Of a stretch of DNA of 64,000 bases, positions 22,268 to 33,144 are shown one piece after another. The translations under genes and the position numbers were made by a program. Position 1 is the stretch's first letter, and each line of letters starts with the position of its first letter. The stretch is from Cercis canadensis (Eukaryota > Streptophyta > Magnoliopsida > Fabales > Fabaceae), in contig QAOA01003202.1 in assembly GCA_003255065.1 (NCBI GenBank), positions 529,791 to 593,790 of the forward strand, given 5' to 3'. A model generated the notes under the pieces. It ran no database searches. It had not been told where the DNA came from and worked only from the letters and a program-made list of their open reading frames with translations.

Positions 22268-23736
22268 AAGGTATAAAAGAAGGATCAGCAGGAGTAGGAA
22301 GGTTAATGGGAAGATCTTCCAGATAATGAGGTAAAGGGGAAGAAGAAAAGTCAGAATCAAGAGAGGAATGTAAAGGAAAGATGCTTTCATGAAAAATGAC
22401 ATATTGGGAGACAGTAATCTTCTGATTTTGAAGATTAAGAACCTTATAGGCCTTTTTGCCAAAAGGATATCCAAGGAAAATACCAGGAAATGAGCGAGGC
22501 ATAAGCTTGTCTCTACCTTGAGTAGTAGTAAAGACAAAACAAAGGCAACCGAAAGGCTCAAGATGAGAAAAAGAAGGCATTTGGTTAAAAAGGACTTGAT
22601 ATGGTGTTTTATTCTGAAGAACCTTGGAAGGCATCCTGTTGATAAGGTAGGTGGCTGTGAGAACACAGTCACCCCCAGTATTTCTTGTGTAAACCAGATT
22701 GATACAAAAGTGCTCTAGAGGTTACAAGCAAATGGTGATGTTTACGTTCAACAACTCCATTTTGCTGAGGAGTATATGCATAGGAAGTTTGGTGAATGAT
22801 ACCAAGGGAAGAAAAGAAAAGTTGACTTGTTGTGCTACTTCCAAGTTCATAGGCATTGTCAGTCCTAATGACTTTGACAATGGAATTAAACAGGGTTCTA
22901 ACAAGGTGAACAAAAGACTGAATGATAGAGAAAGCAAAAGATTTATTATACAGTAAATGGACCCAAGTATTTCTACTAAAGTCATCAACAATGGTAATGA
23001 AATACCTATGACCAGCATAGGTAGAATGTTTATAAGGACCCCAAACATCAATGTGTATTAAATCAAAAGGAGCTTTGGTGGAAATGTGACTAGAAGGAAA
23101 TGACAATTTGTGTTGTCTACACTGCGAACAAACAATGCAAGGAGCAAAAGTACTGTTATCAATAGATTTTGGCATATTAATTGGTAAGATATTGAGTTTG
23201 TACAAAGGCAGATGCCTCATACGTAAATTCCATAGAAGAGTGCTATTCTTATTACAAGCAGAATTACAACTGACATGTAAGGAAGAATCAAGAGAAAATT
23301 TAGAAGGATTGATTTGCTGTCGAAGAAGATATAGGCCTCCATCTCTTTTACCATGGACTAAGTGCCTCTTCATTGAAGGGGCCTGTATATAACACATTTG
23401 ATCAAAAAAGTACATTGAATAGTGATACTGGGAAGTTAATTTGCTGACAGATAATAGATTGAATTTGAAAGAAGGAACAAAAAGAACATTGGAAAGAGTT
23501 AGATGTGGATAAATAACCACATTGCCTACACTGTTAACCAAGACAATCTCACCATTAAACAAAAAAATGTACTTTAACAGTAGTCAAACCAAAAAAACAA
23601 TTTTATTAAAGCACATATGGTCTAAAGCACCTGTATCTATGATCCAAACACGTCCCTGATGAAAGAGTTCACTGTGAGTAGTATTGAGTGACATATTACC
23701 TCCAAAATTGGCAGCTGCAAGTGTGTCATGTAAAGC
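21963..23736 (-). pseudogene. Copia protease-integrase region
   Basis: A protease motif DTGALDHMC lies near 23615-23637. An in-frame TGA precedes the integrase frame 22669-23562. The integrase has the GAG-pre-integrase Zn-type CSQCRQHK segment, then IHIDVWGPY (first Asp), RTDNAYEL (second Asp) and TPQQNGVVERKHHH (Glu), the DDE triad that would join cDNA to host DNA. A one-base insertion near 22668 moves the rest into another frame (21963-22634, [20 protein letters not shown]...). Confidence 0.85.
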
Positions 23737-23739
23737 CAT

Positions 23740-24795
23740 CTAGTTTGGTTGATCAGCAGGTTTGAGTTGACTCAGGAGGTTCAGAAGTTGACTATATTGG
23801 TCAGTGGAAAATTGGAGAGCGGAAGGAGAAACATTAGTCTGAGGATTTTCAATTGATTCCCCTTGGACTGAACCAAAAAATTTCTTAGGCCTCTGAAATT
23901 TGAAATCAAAAGGATAACCATGAAGTTTATAGCACTTGTCCTTTGTATGTCTTGGTTTCTTGCAATAATTGCAAGTGATATTTGATTTCTTGTTCAGATC
24001 ATACCTTGGAGGTGTGTAATTATTCCTTCCAGTATTTACATTCATCACAGCAGTGTCACTTGGGAAAGGAACCACAGGTGAAGAAATTTCCTTTTGTTTC
24101 TCTTCATGAATGAGGATATAATAGGTTTGATTAACGCTTGGCAAAGGAGACATCATGAGAATGTGACCCCTAATAGTTGAAAAGGCATCATTAAGCCCCA
24201 TGAGTAATTGAAATAACTTCTGATCCTTAAGGTATTTGTCCAAGATTCTGGCAAAACCACAAGAACATTTAGGAACAACTTGAAAAAATTTCAATTCATC
24301 CCAAATTCTTTTAAGTTTGGTGTAATAGGAAGAAACACTATCTACTCCTTGAGAAATTGAGAATAATTCTTTCTGAATTTGATAAACTAGAGAGCCATTG
24401 GCTTGTTCAAAACGTTCAATGAGTTCAGACCACATCTCTTGTGCAGAAGAAATGTAAATCACACTTTCACCAATGTCTTTGCTCAAAGCATTCAAAATCC
24501 AACTAATTACCATGAAATTACAACGATTCCAGGTACTCAGTAAGGAAGAAACATATGTTGGCTTCTGCACTTCACCATTGATGAACCTTAGCTTGTTCTT
24601 TGCAGAGAGAGCAATCACCGTTGCTCGTTTCCAGGCATGAAAACCTCTTCCATCAAACTGCTTAGAGACAAGCACAACACTAGGATTATTTGAAGACTAT
24701 AGATACAAAGGACTCGAAGGATCAACCATATTATCTTCAGAGTTTCCAGAACCTCCATAGGTGGAATTAACAGAATTTAAAGGATTACTTGCCAT
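23740..24795 (-). pseudogene. Copia gag (capsid-nucleocapsid)
   Basis: The start codon is at 24793-24795. A TAG at 24697-24699 breaks the frame after about 32 residues, and the frame is then open to a TAG at 23737-23739. The central gag motif (WNRCNFMVISWILNALSK) is followed by the zinc knuckle CNYCKKPRHTKDKCYKLHG (CX2CX4HX4C), which binds the genomic RNA. The duplicated copy at 25032-25370 lacks the nonsense codon but has lost the start codon (ATG to ATC). Confidence 0.85.
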
Positions 24796-24944
24796 ATCTT
24801 CAAGGCTCAGAAAATTCAGAGAATAGAGAAAGAAACAAGAAGAATGATTACAAGAGATGCAAGCAAAGATTGAGCTAAAGCTCTGATACCATGAAATTAG
24901 AGTTCAGCAGAGAAGCAAAAGAGAGAGAGAGAAGATTGAGAGCA

Positions 24945-24980
<36 letters not shown>

Positions 24981-25506
24981 AAGAAAATTAATCTGTTATT
25001 ATTAAATGGAAAGCAAAACAAATACATATANAGAAACATATGTTGGCTTCTGCACTTCACCATTGATGAACCTTAGCTTGTTCTTTGCAGAGAGAGCAAT
25101 CACCGTTGCTCGTTTCCAGGCATGAAAACCTCTTCCATCAAACTGCTTAGAGACAAGCACAACACTAGGATTATTTGAAGACTGTAGATACAAAGGACTC
25201 GAAGGATCAACCATATTATCTTCAGAGTTTCCAGAACCTCCATAGGTGGAATTAACAGAATTTAAAGGATTACTTGCGATATCTTCAAGGCTCAGAAAAT
25301 TCAGAGAATAGAGAAAGAAACAAGAAGAATGATTACAAGAGATGCAAGCAAAGATTGAGCTAAAGCTATGATACCATGAAATTAGAGTTCAGCAGAGAAG
25401 CAAGAGAGAGAGAGAAGATTGAGAGCGATAGAGAGAGAGAGAGAGAGAGAGAATGAGAAGAAAATTAATCTGTTATTATTAAATGGAAAGCAAAACAAAT
25501 ACATAT
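24546..25506. repeat. ~485-bp direct duplication around N 25031
   Basis: 24546-25030 and 25032-25506 both run from the gag 5' part through the primer site into the LTR, with a few substitutions and a different GA-repeat length. The first copy breaks off mid-LTR at the N, and the second restarts inside gag. This is not a normal retrotransposon arrangement. Confidence 0.85.
25365..25376 (-). promoter_or_regulatory. Copia primer binding site
   Basis: GCTATGATACCA on the plus strand is TGGTATCATAGC on the element strand, one base from the initiator tRNA-Met site. The duplicate at 24880-24891 is the perfect TGGTATCAGAGC. Both abut the LTR end. Confidence 0.8.
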
Positions 25507-25650
25507 ATAGAAACTAAACTAACAAACTAAGCTAACCGACTAAACTAACTAACCAAAACTAATTACAGTAATAGATATGGGCTTGCGGCCCATTAACTCA
25601 TCAAGGCCCAAGATAAATATATTAATACTACTAAGACTATACAACTAATA
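25377..25650 (-). repeat. 5' LTR of the Copia element
   Basis: 274 bp, with a GA microsatellite at about 25400-25450 near its 3' end on the element strand. The outer boundary lies 30 bp from the ATG of the transporter remnant. Confidence 0.85.
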
Positions 25651-25680
25651 GCACACTTGCTCACTCCACTCTAAGTACTC

Positions 25681-26650
25681 ATGGATGATGGCAAGGAGGG
25701 TTTTTTCAAGACCTGTTTTCATGGTGTTAATGGAATTTAAGGTACGTTCTATGATTATTTTCTTCTCTCTTAATTTAATTATAAATTAGCATATTAGATG
25801 TAAGTGTACTATCTTTCTCTCTCTTTATTCTTATTACTGTTGTTTGGTTTGTATTATATGTTTGTAAGTTTCATATTTTTAGGATTCTCTATAAGGGGAA
25901 ATTCTCATTGCTCATGCTCATGGTTTATTTTTCGCATACTGGGGATTGAAGACTATGATCGACCTCTTTCTTCTTGGTTGGGAGGTTACTGGAAAATGAT
26001 AGTATAAACATGGCTGAAGAACTTTTGTAGATTTATCATTTCTCCTAGGTGAATTGATGGCCCCTAAGTAGTGGGGAAGCCATGAGAAAGTTTTTGGTCG
26101 GGTCAATGTATATATTTAGCTGGAGGATTTAATTCAAAGTCCAAAAATTGTAACATGCGCTTTTCTCTTTGGCCTTGAACATATACTTTTCATTTGTAGT
26201 TAGAAAATAAAGCCACACACATCATTTGAATTGTAAGAGGAATTTAGACTTCAAAGGATGGTTTTGTTTCTCAGATATTGGAATAGTTTCTATTCCATAT
26301 GCACTAGCATCAGCAGGATTATGGCTCAGCTTGATATTTCTCTTCATTATAGCAGTTGCAGCCTATTACACAGGCTTATTGATTCAGAGATGCATGGAGA
26401 AGGATTCCATCATCAAATCCTTCCCTAATATTGGCCACCGAGCATTTGGAGATAAGGGAAGGTTAATGGTAAACATTGCCATGAATTGCGAACTTTACTT
26501 GGTGGTAACAGGTTACCTCATTCTAGAAGGAGATAACTTAAACAAATTGATATCCAATGTTCATGTGGAGATAGGAAGGCTTCGAATCAGCAAAACACAG
26601 TGCTTTTTACTGTCATTATAATTTTACCTACAATTTGGTTGCAAGATTAG
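25681..26650 (+). pseudogene. AVT1-type amino-acid transporter, broken N-terminal half
   Basis: Exon 1 (25681-25741) encodes MDDGKEGFFKTCFHGVNGI. Exon 2 starts at 26275 after a TTTCTCAG acceptor with DIGIVSIPYALASAG, then GLLIQRCMEKDS and YLILEGDNLNKL, the first transmembrane helices of an AVT1I/J-like transporter. The last codon before the exon junction is TAA (25738-25740), where relatives have Ser. A one-base frameshift follows near 26601-26607; in the other frame LFTVIIILPTIWLQD continues the family pattern to a TAG at 26648. Later exons are absent. The family is related to the gene fragment at 2-406. Retrotransposon insertion just upstream may have removed its promoter. Confidence 0.8.
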
Positions 26651-26665
26651 AATGAATAAACTTAT

Positions 26666-26897
26666 ATTTGTGTTCTTGAAAGATTTAAGATTTAATAAAA
26701 TAATCATTAAAAGAACACTACTTACAAAATAGTCATCGAAAAAATTGATATACGTAACAAAATAGTCCTTGAAAGATTCAAAATTTAACAAATATTGGAC
26801 TATTTTGTTATGCATATCAGTTCTTTTGAGGACTATTTTGTAATTAATATTTTTTCAAAGACTATTTTGTTAAATCTTGAATCTTTCAAGAACGTAA
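26666..26897. mobile_element. ~230-bp fold-back MITE
   Basis: The left arm, with GTTCTTGAAAGATTTAAGAT, and the right arm, with ATCTTGAATCTTTCAAGAAC, are inverse complements that extend for about 60 bp with internal ACTATTTTGT words. It starts 16 bp after the last recognisable transporter codon and may mark where the gene was cut. Confidence 0.65.
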
Positions 26898-27479
26898 ATG
26901 TAAATTTACTCTTATAGAATTAATATTTTTTTATTAATTACACTCTAACTATATTTCGAGTTACTTTCTGTCTAAATATTTAGAATATTTTATTTCATGA
27001 ATCTGTGCATAGTCTAGTTCCTTGACGATTCAATGGGAAATTTGGCAGTGATTCCTGTGTTTGTTTCGTCAACAGGAATAACATAACCAATCTGTTTCTT
27101 CTGACTTTTGAAATGATATTCCTTTTGACGATGGAAAAAAAAGAATGAGGTGCTATGCTACAAACAGGAAAGAAAGAAAGAAGAAAGAAGAAAGTAAAAT
27201 GTAAACTAGACAGCTTTAACATTTGTCTTCTTCCCTATGTTTATTTCTTTCACATGTGCCATATGCTGAAAATTAGACAAAAACAACATCTACCATAAAT
27301 AAGTAGATATGTTATTTTAAGGTTCTAGATTTTGAATTAATGGGCATATAAAAACTTCGGCAATTTGACAGAAATGGGGTATTTGGATAAATTATTTACA
27401 CAAATGGGGTACTATTGAAACTATTTGCGTAAAATGGGCACTTTTGATTTTTTTTATTAATCTCTGATTCAGAGTGGAA
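26898..27479. other. intergenic, no supported feature
   Basis: AT-rich. A short GAAA-rich microsatellite lies near 27165-27195. No gene signal was recognised. Confidence 0.4.
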
Positions 27480-27830
27480 CATGGTTTTACCGGTGTAAAA
27501 CATGTATGAACTAATCACGCTTTAGGGTAAATTTTCGTCAACGTGTGATCACTGTTCACTAAATCTTCAGATGAAGTCACACTTTTCCCAAAGTAATCAC
27601 GCTTTAGCAATATGAATCACAGTTTATAGGAAGGGATCACGGTTTTAAAAAAATGAGTCACGGTTTGGCAAAAATGGAGGTCACGGTTTAGGCTAAAGGG
27701 AGTCACGGTTTTCCTTTGAATTGGGTCATGTTTTTGCCTTTGAAGTGGTCATGGTTTTGCCTAAACCGTGACCCCAAAAGAGCCAAAACCGTGACCCTCC
27801 TAAAGGCCAAAATGTGACTCCCCTCACTTT
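27480..27830. repeat. degenerate short repeats of TCACGGTTT, then inverted
   Basis: About ten spaced copies of TCACGNTTT or TCATGGTTTT (27510-27755) are followed by inverse copies AAACCGTGACCC (about 27760-27800), spaced 15-35 bp apart. The array ends about 210 bp upstream of the MAIN-like start codon. Confidence 0.65.
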
Positions 27831-28158
27831 CACCTCACTTTCCCATTCTTCTTCCTATTTTCCCTTTCTTCCCCTCACTTTCACCTCCTCCTCCACCTGC
27901 CGCCGGCCCCATTTCCTTTGTTTCTTGTTCATGCTCTTGGCCCTTGTGGTCCCAAATTTGTTGATCTTCAAAGCATGTTTGAGGTTTTGTGGTCTCATTA
28001 TCTTGATAATTAGCTTCTGACTGTTTAATCTGAGTTTAATATGGCACAAAATCAGTATATATTGTCAGGTCCTATAGATTCAAGTGTGTTGACTGAACAA
28101 TGACAACATATTTTAACAGAGACATGGAACAATGGAGTAAGCGTTATTTACTTCGAAT

Positions 28159-28600
28159 TGATTTTGTGTTAATTTTGCTTACTGTATTGACTGAGTTAAT
28201 GGTCATTTTGCTAATTTTTTTGAATTATGCTTAGTATGTTGATTTTGATTTTTGTACTTAGTAGTATGTATATTTATTGAAAATTTGTTTAGTCTATTAA
28301 TTTTATCTTAATTGCTTAGTTTGATTATTACTGTATTGATTTTGCGTTAATTTTGCTTACTGTATTGACTGAGTTAGTGGTCATTTTGTTAATTTATTTG
28401 AATTATGTTTAGTATGTTGATTTTGATTTTTGTACTTAGTAGTATGTATATTTATTGAAAATCTGTTTAGTCTGTTAATTTTGTCTTAATTGCGTAGTCT
28501 GTTTATTAATGTATTGATTTTATGTTAATTTTGCTTACTGTATTGACTGAGTTAGTGCTCATTTTGTTAAATTATTTGAATTATGTTTGAAAAAGTGTGT
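28159..28600. repeat. 178-bp tandem repeat, ~2.5 copies
   Basis: The anchor AATTTTGCTTACTGTATTGA occurs at 28171, 28349 and 28527, exactly 178 bp apart. Units differ by a few percent. The array lies in intron 1 of the MAIN-like gene. Confidence 0.85.
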
Positions 28601-29330
28601 CTTCAGCATTTGGGGTTTTGGGTTAGGGTTTAGGTTTAGGGTTTAAGTAAGAGGTTTAAGGTTTGAGATTTCATGTTCATGTTTTAGGGGTTTGATTTTA
28701 GGGTTTGAATAAATGGTTAAGGGTTTAGGGATTTCATGTTTATGATTTAGGTTTTTGAGTTTAGGTTTTGAGTTGAGGTTTAGGTTTTGAGTTAGGGTTT
28801 AGGATTTAGAATTTAGGGTTTTAAAAAGGGGTTTACAGTTTGGGATTTCTTGATTACGGTTTGGGGTATTGAGTTTAGGGTTTGGAGCTTGGGAATGAGG
28901 TTTAGGATTTTAAGTTTTAGGTTTCAAGTTTAGGGTTTGTTGTTTAAGATTTTGGGTTTCAGGTTTAGGAGTGAGGTTTTGGGTTTCGGGTTTCGAGTTT
29001 GGGGTTTTAGAATGAGGAATGAGGTTAAGGGTTTTGAGTTAGAGTTTAGGGTTTGGGATTTGAGATTTAGGGTTTATGGTCTAGAGTTTAGGATTTCAGA
29101 AAGGGGTTTAGGATTTTAGGTTTCATGTTTATAGTTTAGGGTTTTGGGTTTAAGGTTTAGACATATGGAATAAGGTTTTGGGTTTAGGGTTTTAAGTTTA
29201 AGGGTTGGGGTTTTAGAATGGGGAATGAGGTTTAGGTTTTGAGTTGGTGTTAGGGGTTTGAGTTTGAGGTTTGAGAATGGGGTTTAAAATTTATAGGTTT
29301 TGGGTTTTGGGTTTGGAGTTTATATTAGTT
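28600..29330 (+). repeat. degenerate telomere-like array (TTTAGGG-type)
   Basis: About 730 bp made almost wholly of TTTAGGGTTT, TTTGGGTTT and GAGGTTTAGG variants, all G-rich on the plus strand. The repeat is too diverged to be a young telomere insertion. It lies in intron 1 of the MAIN-like gene. Confidence 0.8.
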
Positions 29331-32300
29331 AAAAATTCTACTGAGACTGTTGATGTTTTGATTTGTTCTTAGGTGCTTAGTCTGTTTAATTTTTGGAATT
29401 ATGCTGAGTTTGTTGATTTTGCCTTATGTACTTAGTCTGGATATTTGTTAAAAATATAGTCACTAATGTTTTTTTTAAAATAATATGATTATTCCAGGCA
29501 GAGAGACTTGTAAAATCTCGTAACCGTATAGTTAAGCCACTAGATGATAGACTGATGCCTTATATTAAGCAGACGGGTTTTGGAGGATCTGCATTAGTGA
29601 CCCCCTGAAAGTAAATCGGGAGTTTTTGTCTGCCTTGGTTGAGCAATGGCGACCAGAAACACACACCTTCCACTTGACAGGAGGCGAGTGCACAGTTACT
29701 TTACAGGACGTAGAGATTTTGTTGGGGCTTCCTATTGATAGGAGCATGATCAGTGGTTGTAGTGAATGTGACTAGTCGAAGTTGACACAGGAGTTGCTAA
29801 GGGTTGTGCCAGTTGATAATGATTTGGCTAATGCTAGAGTGAGGGTGATTTGGCTAGTGCCAGAGTGAGGATGACGTGGCTTCATGACACATTTGCTGTA
29901 TTGCGAGATGATGCTACCGATCTGGAGATATAGCATCATGCGAGAGCACATATATTGCTGACGATCGGTGGATGGTTGATGTTTGACGCCACCGGTAATT
30001 ATGTGCACCTGATGTACCTCAAGCTGTTAGAAGATTGGGATGTTGCGGGTCGTTTGAGCTGGGGATCTGCGGTGCTGGCGAACCTTTATAGGTCCCTTTG
30101 TTACCTTGCTATAGGCCGCACATTAGAGTTTACAGGCAATTCATTCTTGCTTAAGGTGTGAGGTTATGAGAGATTTCCCACTCTTTCTCCAATACCTCCG
30201 CAGTCGGGTAGAAGAACCCGCAAACCACTTGCATGTAGGTTAGTATCTAAGTTACCTATAATTTTTATGTTAATTAAATTATATCGGCTGAGGATTAGTA
30301 GATCTCATAAACGTGCATAAATTAGAATATACCTTTAATCTAGGTTCAAGCATTATTATTTAAAGAATGATTTATAGTTTAATTTAGGTTATTTTATAAT
30401 TATTTAAAGTGTAGGGAATTTTTAGTAAGTAGTTTCACTATTTTGTTATTTGTATATGTGTAGTACAAATTGTTATGTATATAAATGTAGTTTGTTATAA
30501 CTCAATTAATGAATATAATTTGATAATTTAAATGAATATATTAGGTGGAAACATCCTCTCAATTACAGGGGCGGAGTTGCTAATAGAAGTTTATTGGGGT
30601 ATCGATAATCTTTTGATCGTCTTCTAGATTATAATGTAAGATAATTGATTATTTCTTCTAGTTACAATTGAGGTAATAATACACTTTTATATGATTAACG
30701 TATGTACTATTGGTTGTAATTCACAGATTATGTGGCAGTCTTATTGCGGAGCCCCGCTGCCACCTTACTGCCTGGCTGGCCGCGACATCTAGTTGGTGCG
30801 GGTCCCTTTAGTGTGCTTTAGCATGGTTGAGTTGCACTACTTTGATAGACTGATACGCTAGTTCAGAGATTGTCAGGATATTCCGGTTGCCTCTGAAGGG
30901 TATGTCGCGCAACTAGAGAGAATTACCTTGAAAGGCAACCATGATCGACTATGGACCCAATATCATGAGGCGTATTGCCAGGCATGGAGATTGCGATGCA
31001 ATCACGTTGTCTCGTGTGATGGGAATATTGGCGTCACACCAGATTACATGCCTTGGTGTCTATAGATTATGTGGAGGTGGATGAGCCCGAATAACCTTAT
31101 GTCCGTTGACCAGGTTTGTGAAATGTTTGTATAATCTATACTTTGCGCTTGTTTCTGAAATTAAAATTAAGTAAAAATGCTTAATTATTTACAGGCTGGG
31201 AAAGCTGTTCCCCAGCCCCAATGTTTACCCACACAACATACTCCTTTAGTCCAGCCTCGTGCGAAGCAGCCGCCTATTTCACAGCCTTCATATCAACATC
31301 AGGATCATCAGCATTACGAGGGTGCATCCACTTCCCAGCAGACCTCACAGGTCCAGAGGATGCCAGGCTTTGAGCATCCCCCCCCCCTCATGTCAGCAGA
31401 GTTCAAGGGGCCAGCAAATGTCAGGCTTCCAACAGTTCCCTGCCTTCCAGCCGAGCCAGCCGTTTCAGCACATGCCACCTTTCCAGGAGGGAGCACATTT
31501 GAGTCATCCATTGAGCACAGAGCAGCATGCTGCATTCCAGGCCAACCTCACACAATTGTTGTATTACTATGGGTTTGTTGGTTCTAGTTCTGGAATGCAG
31601 CATACTCAGGGGACATCGATGGGATAGACTCAGGGTGATCCCATGGGTCAGGCTCAAGGGGATGGTATGACACATGCTCATTCTGAGGGTATGGCACAAT
31701 ATACAGGTCATCGTAGGTGACCGGATGTGCCAGCGGATATAGTTAGGCCGTCATGACGGAGCCCGATGTTACGCTTTATGTCCAAGGACCGTTTTCAATG
31801 TCATGGGGTTGAATCCAATCCGTCAGAAAATGCACACAACATGGAAATACCTTCACCCCAACATAACATGTTCGGTACTAACATCAGTATTTCCAATCAG
31901 CACTCGACATAGATCTTAATCTTGATCTAGACCTGATAGTTGGGTCATCACATGCTGGTTTTAGTGACATGTATGCCGAGCCGTTGGCTACCCTCATTGG
32001 TAGTCCTCACATTGATCGAGGACAGCTGGATGCTGATTATACTGGATTAAGGTTAGTTGATGTATATGATTATCTATTCACGGACGTCGATGATGTACCT
32101 CCTCAGCCGGATCCTCAGCTTCCTCCACAACCTGGGCGTGGAAGAGGGAGGCGTGACAGATAACCTAGAACATGCCACATTGGCAGCAAATTTGGACATT
32201 AGTAGCATCATATTTTGTTGTACATTATAATATGTAATGTTTTTGTAGACATTTATTTTAATATATTGTTATCCCCATAATTTGTGAAATTAAAATAAGT

Positions 32301-32517
32301 TAAACCACGACGCTATGAGTTTACAAAAAAACTTATTTGGGCCTAAAAACAAAAAAATGCACAATTCTAACAACACAAGATTTGAACCGTCCACGTTTCT
32401 AACAAGAGTAGCAGTAATAATAATAAATAGTCACCCTGTTGTTTTACAAAAATAAATCACCAACATAAGGTATAAGTAATTCCATTGACAACTAAGAACA
32501 GTTTAACTACCAATAGT

Positions 32518-32660
32518 TAAGTTTGGGGTTTGTGTTTGGGGAATGAGGTTTCATGTTTGGGGTATCGTGTTTAGGATTTGGGGTTTGGGGTTTAAGGTTT
32601 AGGATTTTATGTTTAGAATTTGGTGTTTGAGGAACGAAGTTTAAGGTTTAGGGAGTGAGG
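32518..32660 (+). repeat. second telomere-like degenerate array
   Basis: About 140 bp of TTTGGGGTTTAAGGTTTAGG-type repeats with the same G-rich strand as 28600-29330, located 355 bp beyond the MAIN-like stop. Confidence 0.75.
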
Positions 32661-32663
32661 TGA

Positions 32664-33044
32664 TTATTCTTCATCAGACATGTCAATATTTGAAAGACAA
32701 TCTGGTTCTCGGGTGATGCGAGCCCACATAGCAGCACATCCCATATCACCTTCTCTAAGCGCATCTCTTGAACTCAGTTCATAATCACTTCGATGTAGTC
32801 TAATTCGTATACGATTATTTTCTTTTCTTATGCGATAGAGAGCCAATCGCAGCTCTGTCATATTTCGCCTTGGCATGTATATTGCCAATAATTTTGGGAT
32901 GCGAACGTTTTGGATCATTGCCAACTCGCGTAAATTCCTACACTAAACTTCCCTGTGTTCCCATTCCATTAACATTATGCTATGTACTTTGGGAGAATCA
33001 TGCAATGCTGGGTCTAACGGATACCAAAATTCACTATCTAACAT
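32664..33044 (-). pseudogene. unrecognised reading frame with one internal stop
   Basis: Read on the minus strand from an ATG at 33042-33044, a frame of about 126 codons contains EFWYPLDPALHDSPK and IMLMEWEHREV, a TAG, then NLRELAMIQNVRIPKLLAIY, a basic stretch (RIRKENNRIRIRLHRSDYEL) and an acidic end, NIDMSDEE. Codon pattern and composition look protein-like rather than random, but I do not recognise the family. It lies between the second telomere-like array and the 5' LTR of the gypsy element. It may belong to the same mobile unit as the MAIN-like gene. Confidence 0.4.
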
Positions 33045-33144
33045 CTATGAACGCCCACACATTCAAAAAATATCACCAGGTGTATATTGTAACATCATCT
33101 GAAAAACCTGTTAATCGTCATTATCATAACAACACTTGTCATTA

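Larger units (their letters stand above)
19685..25650 (-). mobile_element. Ty1/Copia LTR retrotransposon, degraded, minus strand
   Basis: Domain order on the minus strand is gag, protease, integrase, reverse transcriptase, RNase H, the Copia order. The LTRs are 25377-25650 (5') and 19685-19930 (3'), with a tRNA-Met primer site and polypurine tract in the right places. The flanks are ACACA (19680-19684) and GCACA (25651-25655), a 4-of-5 match to a target duplication. Several stops and frameshifts lie in every domain. Two N-flanked duplications (at 21733 and 25031) and a hAT-like insertion lengthen it. The true element is about 5 kb. Confidence 0.9.
28041..32163 (+). pseudogene. MAIN-like plant mobile domain gene, decayed, with introns
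   Basis: Exon 1 (28041-28136) reads GPIDSSVLTEQ, then stop. Exon 2 (from 29498) gives [32 protein letters not shown] and, in another frame near 29960, LTIGGWLMFDATGNYVHLMY with LLEDWDVAGRLSWGSAVLANLY: the plant mobile domain of MAIN/MAIL proteins. Later pieces: 30545-30635, 30727-31113 (VPLVCFSMVELHYFDR) and 31195-32163, a Gln/Pro-rich tail ending QPGRGRGRRDR. Splice sites fit GT-AG. Breaks include TGA in exon 1, TGA and TAG in exon 2, a ~26-nt tandem duplication near 29830-29870 and a frameshift at the C run 31378-31387. Such domains occur in meristem/genome-stability proteins and in transposons; this copy looks transposon-borne or long dead. Confidence 0.8.

Noticed and set aside
21857..22672. 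271-codon leucine-rich minus-strand frame
   Set aside because: Shadow frame of the Copia integrase region; its leucine-rich composition comes from the other frame's codons.
31177..31711. Overlapping Gln/Pro-rich frames as separate genes
   Set aside because: They are the two frames of one C-terminal tail of the MAIN-like gene, separated by a shift at the C run near 31380.
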